A stretch of DNA of 23,336 bases from JBOGWA01 sp050693155 (GCA_050693155.1 JBOGWA010000061.1:1-23336), one strand, 5' to 3'; positions 1-6,744 are shown, counted from the first letter of the stretch. A program made the numbers and translations. The notes: generated from the letters alone by a model not told the origin.

Positions 1-126
1 GGGGACAACACCGAGATGACCGTCGAGCTCATCGCCCCGATCGCGATGGAGGAGGGCCTCCGCTTCGCGATCCGGGAGGGAGGCCGCACGGTCGGCGCCG
101 GACGGGTCACGAAGATCCTGAAGTAG
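1..126 (+). CDS. tuf: Elongation factor Tu, C-terminal end (partial)
   Basis: The last 41 codons of EF-Tu, open at the left edge and ending in TAG. EF-Tu is the cytoplasmic GTPase that brings aminoacyl-tRNA to the ribosome. Only the end of the C-terminal beta-barrel (domain 3) is visible, with the typical run VELIAPIAMEEGLRFAIREG followed by GRTVGAGRVTKILK. The GTPase domain lies outside the window. rpmG follows 12 nt downstream, so the two are probably co-transcribed. A tuf gene directly upstream of rpmG/secE is a known arrangement. Since fusA at the other end of the window is usually followed by a tuf gene too, the genome may carry two copies; this is inference. Confidence 0.95.
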   Translation, partial: GDNTEMTVELIAPIAMEEGLRFAIREGGRTVGAGRVTKILK

Positions 127-138
127 GGGGACAGACGG

Positions 139-303
139 ATGGCGAAGTCCGATAACAGGCCGACGATCACGCTTGCCTGCGAGAACTGCAAGCGCCGCAA
201 CTACACCACGGTGAAGAACCGCGTGAACACGCGTGACCGTCTCGAGGTTAGGAAGTACTGCCGGTGGTGTCGAAGCCACACGCCTCACAAGGAGACGCGC
301 TAG
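139..303 (+). CDS. rpmG: 50S ribosomal protein L33
   Basis: A 54-residue basic protein of the large ribosomal subunit. It has the L33 hallmarks: LACENCKRRNYTTVKNR near the start, then LEVRKYCRWCRSHTPHKETR at the end. The two CxxC pairs (CENC and CRWC) mark it as the zinc-binding, C+ form of L33. The ATG lies 12 nt after the tuf stop. Its TAG forms a shared CTAG with the stop of the convergent minus-strand regulator gene at 300-303. The small size and conserved motifs leave little doubt. Confidence 0.95.
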   Translation: MAKSDNRPTITLACENCKRRNYTTVKNRVNTRDRLEVRKYCRWCRSHTPHKETR

Positions 304-533
304 CCTCTTCCCTTCGGCTTCGGGATCACGACCTTCCCGTGCCGGATTGCTGCGGTGACGGCCTGAAGCTTTGAGTGCACCCCGAGCTTGGTCAGGACGT
401 TCTGCACGTGGGTCCGAACGGTATCCGGGCTGATGTCGAGCCGCTCGGCGATCTCCGCGGACGTCCGCCCCGCGGCGAAGTGTTGCAGGATCTCCGTTTC
501 CCGAGCGGTCAGGCGTTGGACACGATCGCCCAT
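300..533 (-). CDS. Small single-domain LuxR/GerE-type DNA-binding regulator
   Basis: A 77-residue protein that is almost entirely a LuxR/GerE helix-turn-helix domain: LTARETEILQHFAAGRTSAE, then IAERLDISPDTVRTHVQNVL and TKLGVHSKLQAV, with a short basic tail. There is no receiver, PAS or autoinducer-binding domain. The start is set by an AAGGAG eight bases upstream of the ATG at 533; a longer GTG reading from 656 has no ribosome binding site and a low-complexity N-terminus. The gene is divergent from the SDR-hadAB operon and converges with rpmG, sharing the CTAG stop. It may regulate the divergent fatty-acid genes or itself, which is inference. The domain call is firm; target and signal are unknown. 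Confidence 0.85.
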   Translation of the reverse strand: MGDRVQRLTARETEILQHFAAGRTSAEIAERLDISPDTVRTHVQNVLTKLGVHSKLQAVTAAIRHGKVVIPKPKGRG

Positions 534-593
534 CCCCGCCGCTCCTTGGCGCCGGGGCCGGAGGTCCGCCACGTGCTCATCGTATGCGTTCGC

Positions 594-623
594 TTGACCC
601 GTCTTCCTCCCCTTCGGTAGCCT
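594..623 (+). promoter_or_regulatory. Promoter of the SDR-hadAB operon
   Basis: A TTGACC -35 box at 594-599 and a TAGCCT -10 box at 618-623 (TAnnnT form) are separated by 18 nt. Transcription would start near 630, about 30 nt before the TTG start of the SDR gene. The boxes lie in the 127-nt divergent gap between the LuxR-type regulator and the SDR. Assigned by eye from consensus similarity. Confidence 0.5.
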
Positions 624-660
624 TCCGCGACCGCGAACCCCCAGGAGAAGGAGCACGCTG

Positions 661-1467
661 TTGGGCCGACTCGACTACAAGGTCGCCGTCATCACCGGCG
701 CCGGACGCGGCATCGGACGCGCAACCGCGCTGCGCTTCGCGGAGGAGGGAGCCGCCGTCGTGGTCAACGACGTCGACCTCGAACCCGCGGAGGAGACCGC
801 CCAAGCGGTCAAGGAAGCAGGCGGCGAAGCGCTCGCCTCAACAGACAACACGCTCGAGCTCGAGCAGGCGCGAGAGATGATGGGCCGCGCCGCGGAGGCG
901 TTCGGGAAGATCGATATCGTGGTCAACAACGCAGGCATCACTCGGGACAAGACCTTCCACAATCTCGACGACGAGCTCTGGGACTTCGTTCTGAACGTCA
1001 ACCTCAAAACGGCGTTCCACACGACGCTCGCGTCGATGCCGTACCTTCGCGATGCGGCCAAGAAGGAGATGGGGGAGACGGGCCAGCCCGCCTACCACCG
1101 CAAGATCACGTTCACTACCTCGGTTGCCGCCCTTACGGGGAACCCGGGTCAGGCCAACTACACGACCGCCAAGGGGGGGATCATTGGCCTTACCCGAACC
1201 CTCTCGCGCGAGCTCGGGTCGTTCAAGATCAACGTGAACTGCGTGGCGCCCGGATTCATCGAGACCCGGCTTACACAGGCGAAGCAGGAGGGGGAGGACA
1301 TCGGGATCCCCGAGCCGGTTCGCGCGATGGCGCTCGCGATCATCGCACTCGGTCGATACGGAAAGCCGGAGGACGTGGCGAACGCCCACCTCTTTCTGGC
1401 AAGTCAGGAAGCCGACTTCATCACCGGCGTGGTTCTTCCCGTCGCCGGCGGGCAGTTGGGAGCGTAG
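661..1467 (+). CDS. Short-chain dehydrogenase/reductase, FabG-like 3-oxoacyl reductase
   Basis: A 268-residue classical SDR. It shows the cofactor motif TGAGRGIG (residues 12-19), NNAG in IDIVVNNAG, and the catalytic Ser154, Tyr167 and Lys171 in TSVAALTGNPGQANYTTAKG. Asp37 at the end of the second strand suggests NAD(H) rather than NADP(H); that is inference from the family. It probably reduces 3-oxoacyl-ACP or -CoA to the 3-hydroxy form (or the reverse), the substrate of the HadAB-like dehydratase encoded next. The start is TTG, supported by AAGGAG seven bases upstream. The gene is two bases from hadA, so an operon is likely. It could instead act in beta-oxidation as a 3-hydroxyacyl-CoA dehydrogenase. 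Confidence 0.85.
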   Translation: MGRLDYKVAVITGAGRGIGRATALRFAEEGAAVVVNDVDLEPAEETAQAVKEAGGEALASTDNTLELEQAREMMGRAAEAFGKIDIVVNNAGITRDKTFHNLDDELWDFVLNVNLKTAFHTTLASMPYLRDAAKKEMGETGQPAYHRKITFTTSVAALTGNPGQANYTTAKGGIIGLTRTLSRELGSFKINVNCVAPGFIETRLTQAKQEGEDIGIPEPVRAMALAIIALGRYGKPEDVANAHLFLASQEADFITGVVLPVAGGQLGA

Positions 1468-1469
1468 CG

Positions 1470-1925
1470 ATGGCTCTGAACAAGGCGCTCGTCGGAAAGG
1501 AGTATCCGTCGGTTACCTACGAAGCAGGTCGGGAGAAGATCCGCGAGTTTGCGACGGCGGTGCTCGAGTCGGGGGAGATCTACCACGATCGGGAAGCCGC
1601 GAAACAGGCCGGCCTCACCGAGCAGGTTGCACCCCCTACCTTCGCCACCATCCTCGGGATCAGATCGAATCCGGCCGCGGTCCTCGACCCCGAGCTCGGG
1701 CTCAACTACGCGCTCGTGGTTCATGGGTCGCAGGAGTTCGAGTATCGCCGGCCGATCGTGGCAGGCGACGTTCTCACCGCGACGCCCCGGATCACGGAGA
1801 TCACAGAGCGAGGCGCCAACGAATACCTCACCATCGAGACCACGATCACGGATGCTTCGGGAGAGGTGGTGTGCGTGGCACGATCGACGCTGATCTCCCG
1901 CGGAACCGCGGAAACGGGAGGCTAG
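1470..1925 (+). CDS. hadA: HadA-like (3R)-hydroxyacyl dehydratase subunit, FAS1-like dehydratase domain
   Basis: A 151-residue hot-dog-fold protein of the UPF0336/HadA type, starting MALNKALVGKEYPSVTYEAG. In mycobacteria HadA pairs with HadB to dehydrate 3-hydroxyacyl-ACP in the FAS-II cycle. The HadA-type subunit binds the acyl chain and lacks the catalytic hydratase motif, which fits here: no D-x-N-P-I-H signature is visible. It starts two bases after the SDR stop and is followed five bases later by the HadB-like gene. The rpmG-hadA-hadB-trpT-secE order matches the actinobacterial arrangement. Whether the substrate is ACP- or CoA-bound cannot be seen. Confidence 0.88.
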   Translation: MALNKALVGKEYPSVTYEAGREKIREFATAVLESGEIYHDREAAKQAGLTEQVAPPTFATILGIRSNPAAVLDPELGLNYALVVHGSQEFEYRRPIVAGDVLTATPRITEITERGANEYLTIETTITDASGEVVCVARSTLISRGTAETGG

Positions 1926-1930
1926 GCCAG

Positions 1931-2359
1931 GTGGCATCGCGCGTGAAGTTCGAGGACGTGGCGGTCGGAGACGACCTACCGGAGCGATCGAACGCCGTCG
2001 ATCGAGCCCAGCTCGTGATGTACGCGGGAGCCTCCGGCGACTTCAACCCCATCCACTGGAACGAGGAGTTCGCGAAGCAGGTCGGCCTTCCCGGGGTCAT
2101 CTCACACGGGATGTTCAGCATGGCCCTTGTCGCGAGGGTCGTCACCGACTGGGTCGGCGATCCGAGCGCCGTCAAACGTCTCTCCGTGCAGTTCCGAGAG
2201 GTAGTCCTGCCTGGGGAAACGTTGGTCGCGAAGGGCCGCGTCCAGGAGTTGGACGAAAACGCGAGGACGGCGCGTGTCGAGCTGTGGGCGGAGGTCGTTC
2301 GAGACGGGCAGACTCTTCAGCCGATCAAGAACGGCGAAGCCGTCGTAGAGCTCGCCTAG
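1931..2359 (+). CDS. hadB: HadB-like MaoC dehydratase, catalytic subunit
   Basis: A 142-residue MaoC/hot-dog hydratase. The catalytic signature is ASGDFNPIHWNEEFA, with Asp37 and His42 as the expected catalytic pair, followed by GLPGVISHGMFSMAL. With HadA it would form the heterodimer that dehydrates (3R)-hydroxyacyl thioesters. I chose the GTG at 1931 because GGAGG at 1917-1921 lies nine bases upstream. An in-frame start at 1871 would overlap hadA by 55 nt and add a non-conserved N-terminus. The stop shares CTAG (2356-2359) with the convergent coiled-coil gene. No HadC follows, unlike mycobacteria. Confidence 0.9.
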   Translation: MASRVKFEDVAVGDDLPERSNAVDRAQLVMYAGASGDFNPIHWNEEFAKQVGLPGVISHGMFSMALVARVVTDWVGDPSAVKRLSVQFREVVLPGETLVAKGRVQELDENARTARVELWAEVVRDGQTLQPIKNGEAVVELA

Positions 2360-3114
2360 CCCGTCGCAGCCCCGTCGTTTCTCGCGCCGTTCGCGTCTGC
2401 GGCGATCTCCACCGAGAGCTCCGAAAGCCGCTCCTTGATCCCGCCGAGCTTCGTCGCGAAGTCGCCGGCCACGGCGACGAGGTCACCCTCCTCGTGGCCG
2501 CCCCCCCCGTCGTCGGTGGATCCGTTCGCGGAAGTCGCCTCACCGATCGTCGTGCTCGCGGCGCCGTGACCGTCGCCGTTCCCCTCGGCAGGATTGGGAA
2601 TGGCCCTCTTGAGCGACTCGATCTCCCCGCGGAGCTCCTTTCGGAGCCGCTCCTGGGATTCGCCCTGCCGGCGCGTGAGCTCCCCGAGTCCATCACGGAG
2701 CCGACCGGCTACCCCAACGAGTCCCTCGCGGGTTCGTTCGATGAACGCGGTGACGTCGCGTTCCTGCCGCTCGCGCTCGTCCTCGAGCGCCTGGGAGAGC
2801 GCGGCGATTCTCGACGCGAGGTGTCCGAGGGCGCTCTCGAGCCGGCCCGCCTGGCCATCCGTCAACGAGATGACCGGGTCGGCGCCCTCGGCTCCGACCG
2901 GTCCGCGAATGACCAGTTTCAGGATCTCGGCCAATCGACGAACGGCCGATTCGATTCGGCGAATCTCCCGGCTCAGCTGCTCGTGTCGCTGGCCGGCCTG
3001 CGCAAGGAGCGCGCGGATCTCCGTTTGCTGCCTGCGCTGGAGCGGTACAACCGCCCCGCCCGCACGATCGACGGCAGGCTTGCGGTCTTCGGCTGGTTCG
3101 CGTGCGCTCTGCAT
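2356..3114 (-). CDS. Unrecognised coiled-coil protein
   Basis: A 252-residue protein with no domain I recognise. Residues about 25-70 and 90-170 are rich in Glu, Arg, Leu and Ala with heptad-like spacing (for example RRIESAVRRLAEILKL and ERQERDVTAFIERTREGL), indicating long coiled coils. A Gly/Asp/Asn-rich, probably disordered linker follows (about 175-210), then a short helical end. No signal peptide or membrane segment is visible. The ATG at 3114 has GAGG four bases and AAGGAG eleven bases upstream. The gene diverges from tRNA-Trp/secE and converges with hadB. A scaffold or cytoskeletal role is conceivable but unsupported. The opposite strand also has a long open frame (2284-3288), but only this strand reads as a coherent protein. 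Confidence 0.65.
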   Translation of the reverse strand: MQSAREPAEDRKPAVDRAGGAVVPLQRRQQTEIRALLAQAGQRHEQLSREIRRIESAVRRLAEILKLVIRGPVGAEGADPVISLTDGQAGRLESALGHLASRIAALSQALEDERERQERDVTAFIERTREGLVGVAGRLRDGLGELTRRQGESQERLRKELRGEIESLKRAIPNPAEGNGDGHGAASTTIGEATSANGSTDDGGGGHEEGDLVAVAGDFATKLGGIKERLSELSVEIAADANGARNDGAATG

Positions 3115-3165
3115 TTGGCCTCGCGCTCCTTCGTGCTCGGGGCCGCGCGAGCCATTGTTTGTCCG

Positions 3166-3186
3166 AGTCTAGGCCACGAAGTGGCC
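3166..3186 (-). promoter_or_regulatory. Possible -10 box and adjoining palindromic operator of the coiled-coil gene
   Basis: On the minus strand a TAGACT -10-like box occupies 3171-3166, about 50 nt before the start codon. Directly upstream is a perfect 6-3-6 inverted repeat, GGCCAC-GAA-GTGGCC (3172-3186), where a -10/-35 spacer would lie. No good -35 box is seen. An operator or a chance palindrome are both possible. Confidence 0.3.
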
Positions 3187-3215
3187 GGCTTCACGTACTC
3201 AGAGCAGATTCGCCT

Positions 3216-3245
3216 TTGGCAGCCTCCGTACCCAGCCCCTATACT
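3216..3245 (+). promoter_or_regulatory. Promoter of tRNA-Trp and the secE-nusG operon
   Basis: A TTGGCA -35 box at 3216-3221 and a TATACT -10 box at 3240-3245 are 18 nt apart. Transcription would begin near 3252, about 27 nt before the tRNA. No terminator is visible between the tRNA and secE, so the transcript probably continues into secE-nusG with the tRNA processed out. Confidence 0.6.
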
Positions 3246-3278
3246 GGCTTGGCCGGGGAGACCTGGCCCCAAAGGCTC

Positions 3279-3352
3279 AGGGCCGTAGCTCAATTTGGTA
3301 GAGCACCGGTCTCCAAAACCGGCGGTTGGGGGTTCGAGTCCCTCCGGCCCTG
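3279..3352 (+). tRNA. trpT: tRNA-Trp (anticodon CCA)
   Basis: A complete 74-nt cloverleaf. The acceptor stem AGGGCCG pairs with CGGCCCT, with G as discriminator. The D arm is GCTC/GAGC. The anticodon stem CCGGT/ACCGG encloses the loop CTCCAAA with anticodon CCA. The T arm is GGGGG-TTCGAGT-CCCTC with one G-U pair. The sequence continues as CAAAC, so the terminal CCA is not encoded and must be added after transcription. Its place between the had genes and secE is the usual actinobacterial location of trpT. Confidence 0.97.
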
Positions 3353-3428
3353 CAAACGGCGACCAGTGCATTCGCTCGGGCTCCGTCCCAAGTCGAGCGT
3401 CGCGCGAGCCGGTCGAAAGGATGAGAGG

Positions 3429-3719
3429 ATGAACCGACAGGCCAAGCGGCTCCTGGAACGGCAGCAGGCGAGGCAGGCAAAAGCCGACCGCGTCCCGGCC
3501 ACCCGCCGGCCGCCCATGCCGGAGCAGCGGAAGCGCCTCAAGCCGCGACAGTTCCTCCGGGAAGTTCGGCAGGAGCTGAGGAAGGTGAACTGGCCCACCC
3601 GGCGCGAGCTCCTCACATACACGATCGTGGTTCTGTTCACGGTCGTGTTGCTGACCAGCATTGTGTTCGGACTGGACTTCATCATCGCGCGAGCCGTCCT
3701 CCAGGTCTTCGGCGGCTAG
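3429..3719 (+). CDS. secE: Preprotein translocase subunit SecE
   Basis: A 96-residue small membrane subunit of the SecYEG channel. A basic N-terminal half is followed by the SecE signature FLREVRQELRKVNWPTRREL (residues about 43-62) and one transmembrane segment (TYTIVVLFTVVLLTSIVFGL). This is the single-TM form found in most bacteria, not the three-TM enterobacterial form. The ATG at 3429 has AAAGGA seven bases upstream. It lies between tRNA-Trp and nusG. Confidence 0.95.
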   Translation: MNRQAKRLLERQQARQAKADRVPATRRPPMPEQRKRLKPRQFLREVRQELRKVNWPTRRELLTYTIVVLFTVVLLTSIVFGLDFIIARAVLQVFGG

Positions 3720-3741
3720 GCGGCGCTTCGGTTCACAAACC

Positions 3742-4413
3742 ATGTACGAAGAGGAATCTCACCCCGACAGCACCGTCTCCTCAGCCGCCGTGACCGACAC
3801 GGTCCCGGAGGGAGCCGCCGAGCCGGCGCAACCCGAGCCACCAGAGGCCGAGGCCCCGGCGGAGCACGATCCCTTTGCCGGACCAGGAGAGTGGTACGTG
3901 ATCCACACCTACGCCGGCTACGAGAACAAGGTGAAGACGAATCTGGAATCCAGGATCCAGACGATGCAGATGCAGGACCGGATCTTCGACGTCGAGATCC
4001 CCATGGAAGACGTCATGGAGATCAAGGGAGGCAAGAAGCAGGTCGTCCAGAAGAAGGTCTTCCCTGGATACCTCCTTGTGAAGATGGTGTACGACGACGA
4101 CTCGTGGTACGTCGTGCGCAACACGCCGGGCGTCACCGGATTCGTTTCGGCCGGGACCGGACAGAAGCCGACCTCTCTCTCCCGACGAGAGGTGGAGAAG
4201 ATCCTCGTCACGGAGAAGCAGGAGGCAAAACCGGCATTCCGGCTGGAGTTCGAGGTGAACGATGTCGTCCGCATCACCTCGGGCCCATTCGCCGACTTCA
4301 ACGGGACGATCGGCGAGATCAACGTCGACCAGCAGAAAGTGAAGGTCCTCGTGAGCATCTTCGACCGCGAAACACCGGTCGAGCTCAGCTTCGATCAGGT
4401 CGCAAAGGTCTGA
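3742..4413 (+). CDS. nusG: Transcription termination/antitermination factor NusG
   Basis: A 223-residue NusG that binds RNA polymerase and influences elongation, termination and transcription-translation coupling. About 50 N-terminal residues are Glu/Pro/Ala-rich and probably disordered, as in other actinobacterial NusG proteins. The NGN domain begins at WYVIHTYAGYENKVKTNLES (W51) and includes FPGYLLVKM and WYVVRNTPGVTGFVSAG. The C-terminal KOW domain contains VRITSGPFADFNGTIGEI. I see no clear ribosome binding site before the ATG at 3742, so the start is less certain than the gene. Confidence 0.95.
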   Translation: MYEEESHPDSTVSSAAVTDTVPEGAAEPAQPEPPEAEAPAEHDPFAGPGEWYVIHTYAGYENKVKTNLESRIQTMQMQDRIFDVEIPMEDVMEIKGGKKQVVQKKVFPGYLLVKMVYDDDSWYVVRNTPGVTGFVSAGTGQKPTSLSRREVEKILVTEKQEAKPAFRLEFEVNDVVRITSGPFADFNGTIGEINVDQQKVKVLVSIFDRETPVELSFDQVAKV

Positions 4414-4424
4414 CGAGCGGAGAG

Positions 4425-4859
4425 ATGGCCAAGCCAAGGAAGAAGGTCCTCACGGTCGTGAAGCTCCACCTTCAGGCCGGCCAGGCCACGCCAGCGCCGC
4501 CGGTCGGAACCGCTCTCGGCCAGCACGGCGTCAACATCATGGAGTTCTGCAAGGCCTACAACGAGGCCACACAACAGCAGATGGGTCAAGTCGTGCCGGT
4601 CGAGCTGACGATCTACGAGGACCGCTCGTTCTCGTTCGTGACGAAGCAGCCGCCTGCCTCGTGGTTGCTTCTGCAGGCTGCCGGCATCGAGAAAGGCTCG
4701 GGTGAGCCGAACCGAGAGAAGGTCGCGCGCATCTCGCGTGACCAGGTTCGCCGGATCGCCGAGCAGAAGATGAAGGACCTCAACGCGCGAGACCTTGAGG
4801 GCGCGATGCGGATCATCGAGGGAACGGCAAGCTCGATGGGAATCGAGGTGGCCGGGTGA
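4425..4859 (+). CDS. rplK: 50S ribosomal protein L11
   Basis: A 144-residue L11, part of the GTPase-associated centre that binds 23S rRNA. Family motifs are KLHLQAGQATPAPPVGTALG and GVNIMEFCKAYNEAT in the N-terminal domain, with an rRNA-binding C-terminal domain ending IIEGTASSMGIEV. The proline-rich loop (PAPPVG) involved in thiopeptide binding is intact. It starts 11 nt after nusG. Its TGA overlaps the GTG start of rplA as GTGA, suggesting translational coupling. Confidence 0.97.
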   Translation: MAKPRKKVLTVVKLHLQAGQATPAPPVGTALGQHGVNIMEFCKAYNEATQQQMGQVVPVELTIYEDRSFSFVTKQPPASWLLLQAAGIEKGSGEPNREKVARISRDQVRRIAEQKMKDLNARDLEGAMRIIEGTASSMGIEVAG

Positions 4860-5569
4860 CGCGGGGGAAGCGCTACGTCGACGCGGCCCGGACCTTCGAT
4901 CGCGAGCAGCTCTACGCGCCGATCGATGCGATCAGGATCATGAAGGAGCAGCCGGAGACCAAGTTCGACGAGACCGTGGAGCTGTCGTTCCGGCTCGGGG
5001 TGGACCCGAAGCAGGCCGATCAGATGGTTCGGGGCACCGTGGCGCTCCCGCATGGAACCGGCAGGTCGGTTCGAGTGGCGGCGTTTGCGAGCGGGGAGAA
5101 GGCGCGAGAGGCGAAAGAGGCGGGTGCAGACGTCGTCGGCGGGGAGGACCTCGTCGAGGAGGTGCTCAAGGGAAACATCGACTTCGATGCCGCCGTCGCC
5201 ACGCCGGACTTGATGCCGGTCGTCGGCAAGGCCGGGCGAGTGCTCGGCCCCCGTGGCCTCATGCCGAACCCGAAGGCGGGAACCGTGAGCCCGGACATCG
5301 GGAAGGCGATCGCCGAGATCAAGGCAGGAAAGGTCGAGTACCGAGTCGACCGAAACGCGAATCTGCACCTCGTGTTCGGCAAGCGCTCCTTCGAGGAGAC
5401 TCGGCTCGTCGAGAACTACCTCGCCGTGATCGAGGAAGTGCTCCGGGCCAAGCCTGCGTCGGCGAAGGGCCGATACCTCCGGAGCGTGACGATCTCCACG
5501 ACCATGGGACCGGGAATCCGAATCGATCCCGCGAAGGTCAAGGACGTCTCCGAGGCCGTGGCTGTCTGA
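4856..5569 (+). CDS. rplA: 50S ribosomal protein L1
   Basis: A 237-residue L1, which forms the mobile L1 stalk near the E site. The signature is GRVLGPRGLMPNPKAGTV, and the overall length fits the family. The start is GTG, overlapping the rplK stop by four bases. In other bacteria L1 represses rplKA translation through a site in the leader mRNA; no such mimic is evident in the 11-nt gap before rplK. The rplJ promoter begins seven bases after the stop. Confidence 0.97.
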   Translation: MTRGKRYVDAARTFDREQLYAPIDAIRIMKEQPETKFDETVELSFRLGVDPKQADQMVRGTVALPHGTGRSVRVAAFASGEKAREAKEAGADVVGGEDLVEEVLKGNIDFDAAVATPDLMPVVGKAGRVLGPRGLMPNPKAGTVSPDIGKAIAEIKAGKVEYRVDRNANLHLVFGKRSFEETRLVENYLAVIEEVLRAKPASAKGRYLRSVTISTTMGPGIRIDPAKVKDVSEAVAV

Positions 5570-5575
5570 CCGCTG

Positions 5576-5604
5576 TTGTCGAACTCGGGCTCGTTCGCTA
5601 TCCT
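5576..5604 (+). promoter_or_regulatory. Promoter of rplJ-rplL
   Basis: A TTGTCG -35 box at 5576-5581 and a TATCCT -10 box at 5599-5604 have ideal 17-nt spacing. The expected start near 5611 coincides with the first strand of the L10 leader's closing stem, which supports both assignments. Confidence 0.65.
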
Positions 5605-5611
5605 GACGCCG

Positions 5612-5714
5612 CCGCAGACCGCAGGGGTCGTGAAGGCGTAATCCCCCAGTCAGAAGGGGTACCTGCCGAGGCAGCCGATGCGCCTCTGAATTGCCGTCTG
5701 CGGAGGCGTTTTTT
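5612..5714 (+). ncRNA. L10 (rplJ) ribosomal protein leader
   Basis: A structured leader in the position and with the features of the L10 leader family. The closing stem pairs CCGCAGAC (5612-5619) with GTCTGCGG (5696-5703). Inside it GCAGG (5621-5625) pairs with CCTGC (5662-5666), and CCCC (5643-5646) pairs with GGGG (5656-5659). In other bacteria the L10-(L12)n complex binds this RNA and represses its own operon. A terminator-like hairpin overlaps its 3' end. Pairings were found by eye; the family assignment rests on position and architecture. Confidence 0.8.
5681..5714 (+). terminator. Attenuator-type intrinsic terminator in the rplJ leader
   Basis: CGCCTC (5681-5686) pairs with GAGGCG (5703-5708), followed by six T residues (5709-5714). 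The loop contains GTCTGCGG, the 3' strand of the leader's closing stem, and G5703 is used by both stems. The two folds should therefore compete, so L10 binding could decide between termination and read-through. Confidence 0.6.
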
Positions 5715-5739
5715 CTTGCCGTGTTGTTGAGGAGCGCGA

Positions 5740-6351
5740 ATGCCGACTGAGGAAAAGGTCAAGAAGGTAGAGGAGCTGAGCGAGCGGCTTTCCTCCGCCG
5801 TGGCGGCGCTCTTCGCCAACTACCGCGGGCTCACCGTGCCCGAGATGAACGAGCTCCGCGCCGTCCTCAGCGAAGTGAATGCGAGCTTCTCCGTCGTGAA
5901 GAACCGACTCACGAAGCTCGCGATCGAGAAAGCCGGTTTGGAAGGGCTCGAGCAATTCCTCCAGGACACCCCGACAGCGATCGCGTTCGTCGGCGGCGAC
6001 CCCGCAGCCGGGGCCAAAGTGCTCGTCGAGGCGACCAAGAAGTATCCCGTACTCGAGGTGAAGGGTGGGTTTGCCGAAGGGCGGGTGCTCGACGCGAGCG
6101 ATGTCCTGACGCTCGCGTCGCTCGACTCCCGCGAGGCCATGCTCGCAAAGGTCGCGGGACTCGCAAAGGCCAAGACCACGAAGACGGCCTGGTTGCTCCA
6201 GGCGCTGGTTCGCCAGTTCGCGTCGCTCCTCGACGCCCGCCGAACGCAGCTCGGGGAGGACCGGCCGGCCCCGGAGGAGCAGCAGGAGTCCGAGCAAACG
6301 CCTGAGGAGCCAACGCCTCAGGAACCATCAGAATCAGAAGGAGGGACGTAG
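5740..6351 (+). CDS. rplJ: 50S ribosomal protein L10
   Basis: A 203-residue L10, the base of the ribosomal stalk that carries L7/L12 dimers. The N-terminal rRNA-binding part contains ALFANYRGLTVPEMNELRA and VVKNRLTKLAIEKAG. The C-terminal helix region that binds L12 is followed by an unusual acidic Glu/Pro/Gln/Ser tail of about 36 residues (from RTQLGEDRPAPEEQQESE), making the protein longer than the roughly 165-175 residues usual for L10. GAGGAG lies five bases before the ATG. rplL follows without a gap. Expression is probably controlled by the leader upstream. Confidence 0.96.
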   Translation: MPTEEKVKKVEELSERLSSAVAALFANYRGLTVPEMNELRAVLSEVNASFSVVKNRLTKLAIEKAGLEGLEQFLQDTPTAIAFVGGDPAAGAKVLVEATKKYPVLEVKGGFAEGRVLDASDVLTLASLDSREAMLAKVAGLAKAKTTKTAWLLQALVRQFASLLDARRTQLGEDRPAPEEQQESEQTPEEPTPQEPSESEGGT

Positions 6352-6744
6352 ATGGCAAAGCTCTCTGGCGACGAGCTCCTGGATGCGTTCAAGGAGATGA
6401 CGCTCCTGGAGCTCTCCGAGTTCATCAAGAAGTTCGAGGAGACCTTTGAGGTCGAGGCCGCCGCGATGGCGGCGCCTGTTGCCGCCGCGGGCGGCCTGGC
6501 CGCCGCGGGCGAGGCCGAGGAGGCCGAGGAGCAGACCGAGTTCGACGTGGTTCTCACCTCCGCCGGCGACAAGAAGATCCAGGTGATCAAGGAGGTCCGA
6601 GCCTTGACGGGACTCGGTCTAAAAGAGGCCAAGGATCTAGTCGACGGATCTCCGAACCCCGTTCTCGAGAAGGTCGACAAGGACAAGGCCGACGAGGCGA
6701 AGGAGAAGATCGAGGCAGCGGGCGGCAGCGTCGAGGTCAAGTAG
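6352..6744 (+). CDS. rplL: 50S ribosomal protein L7/L12
   Basis: A 130-residue acidic stalk protein that recruits translational GTPases. It has the N-terminal dimerisation domain (LLELSEFIKKFEETFEVEAA), an Ala/Gly-rich hinge, and the conserved C-terminal domain with TEFDVVLTSAGDKKIQVIKE and GLGLKEAKDLVDG. The ATG follows the rplJ stop directly, with AAGGAGGG just upstream inside the end of rplJ. Confidence 0.97.
   Translation: MAKLSGDELLDAFKEMTLLELSEFIKKFEETFEVEAAAMAAPVAAAGGLAAAGEAEEAEEQTEFDVVLTSAGDKKIQVIKEVRALTGLGLKEAKDLVDGSPNPVLEKVDKDKADEAKEKIEAAGGSVEVK

Noticed and set aside
534..656. Longer N-terminus of the LuxR-type regulator from GTG 656
   Set aside because: No ribosome binding site, non-conserved Arg/Gly-rich sequence, and overlap with the SDR promoter; the ATG at 533 has a strong AAGGAG.
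2284..3288. A 334-codon plus-strand open frame opposite the coiled-coil gene
   Set aside because: It overlaps the end of hadB, reads as low-complexity Arg/Leu/Ala without domains and runs into the tRNA promoter. The minus-strand reading has heptads, a ribosome binding site and a stop adjoining hadB.
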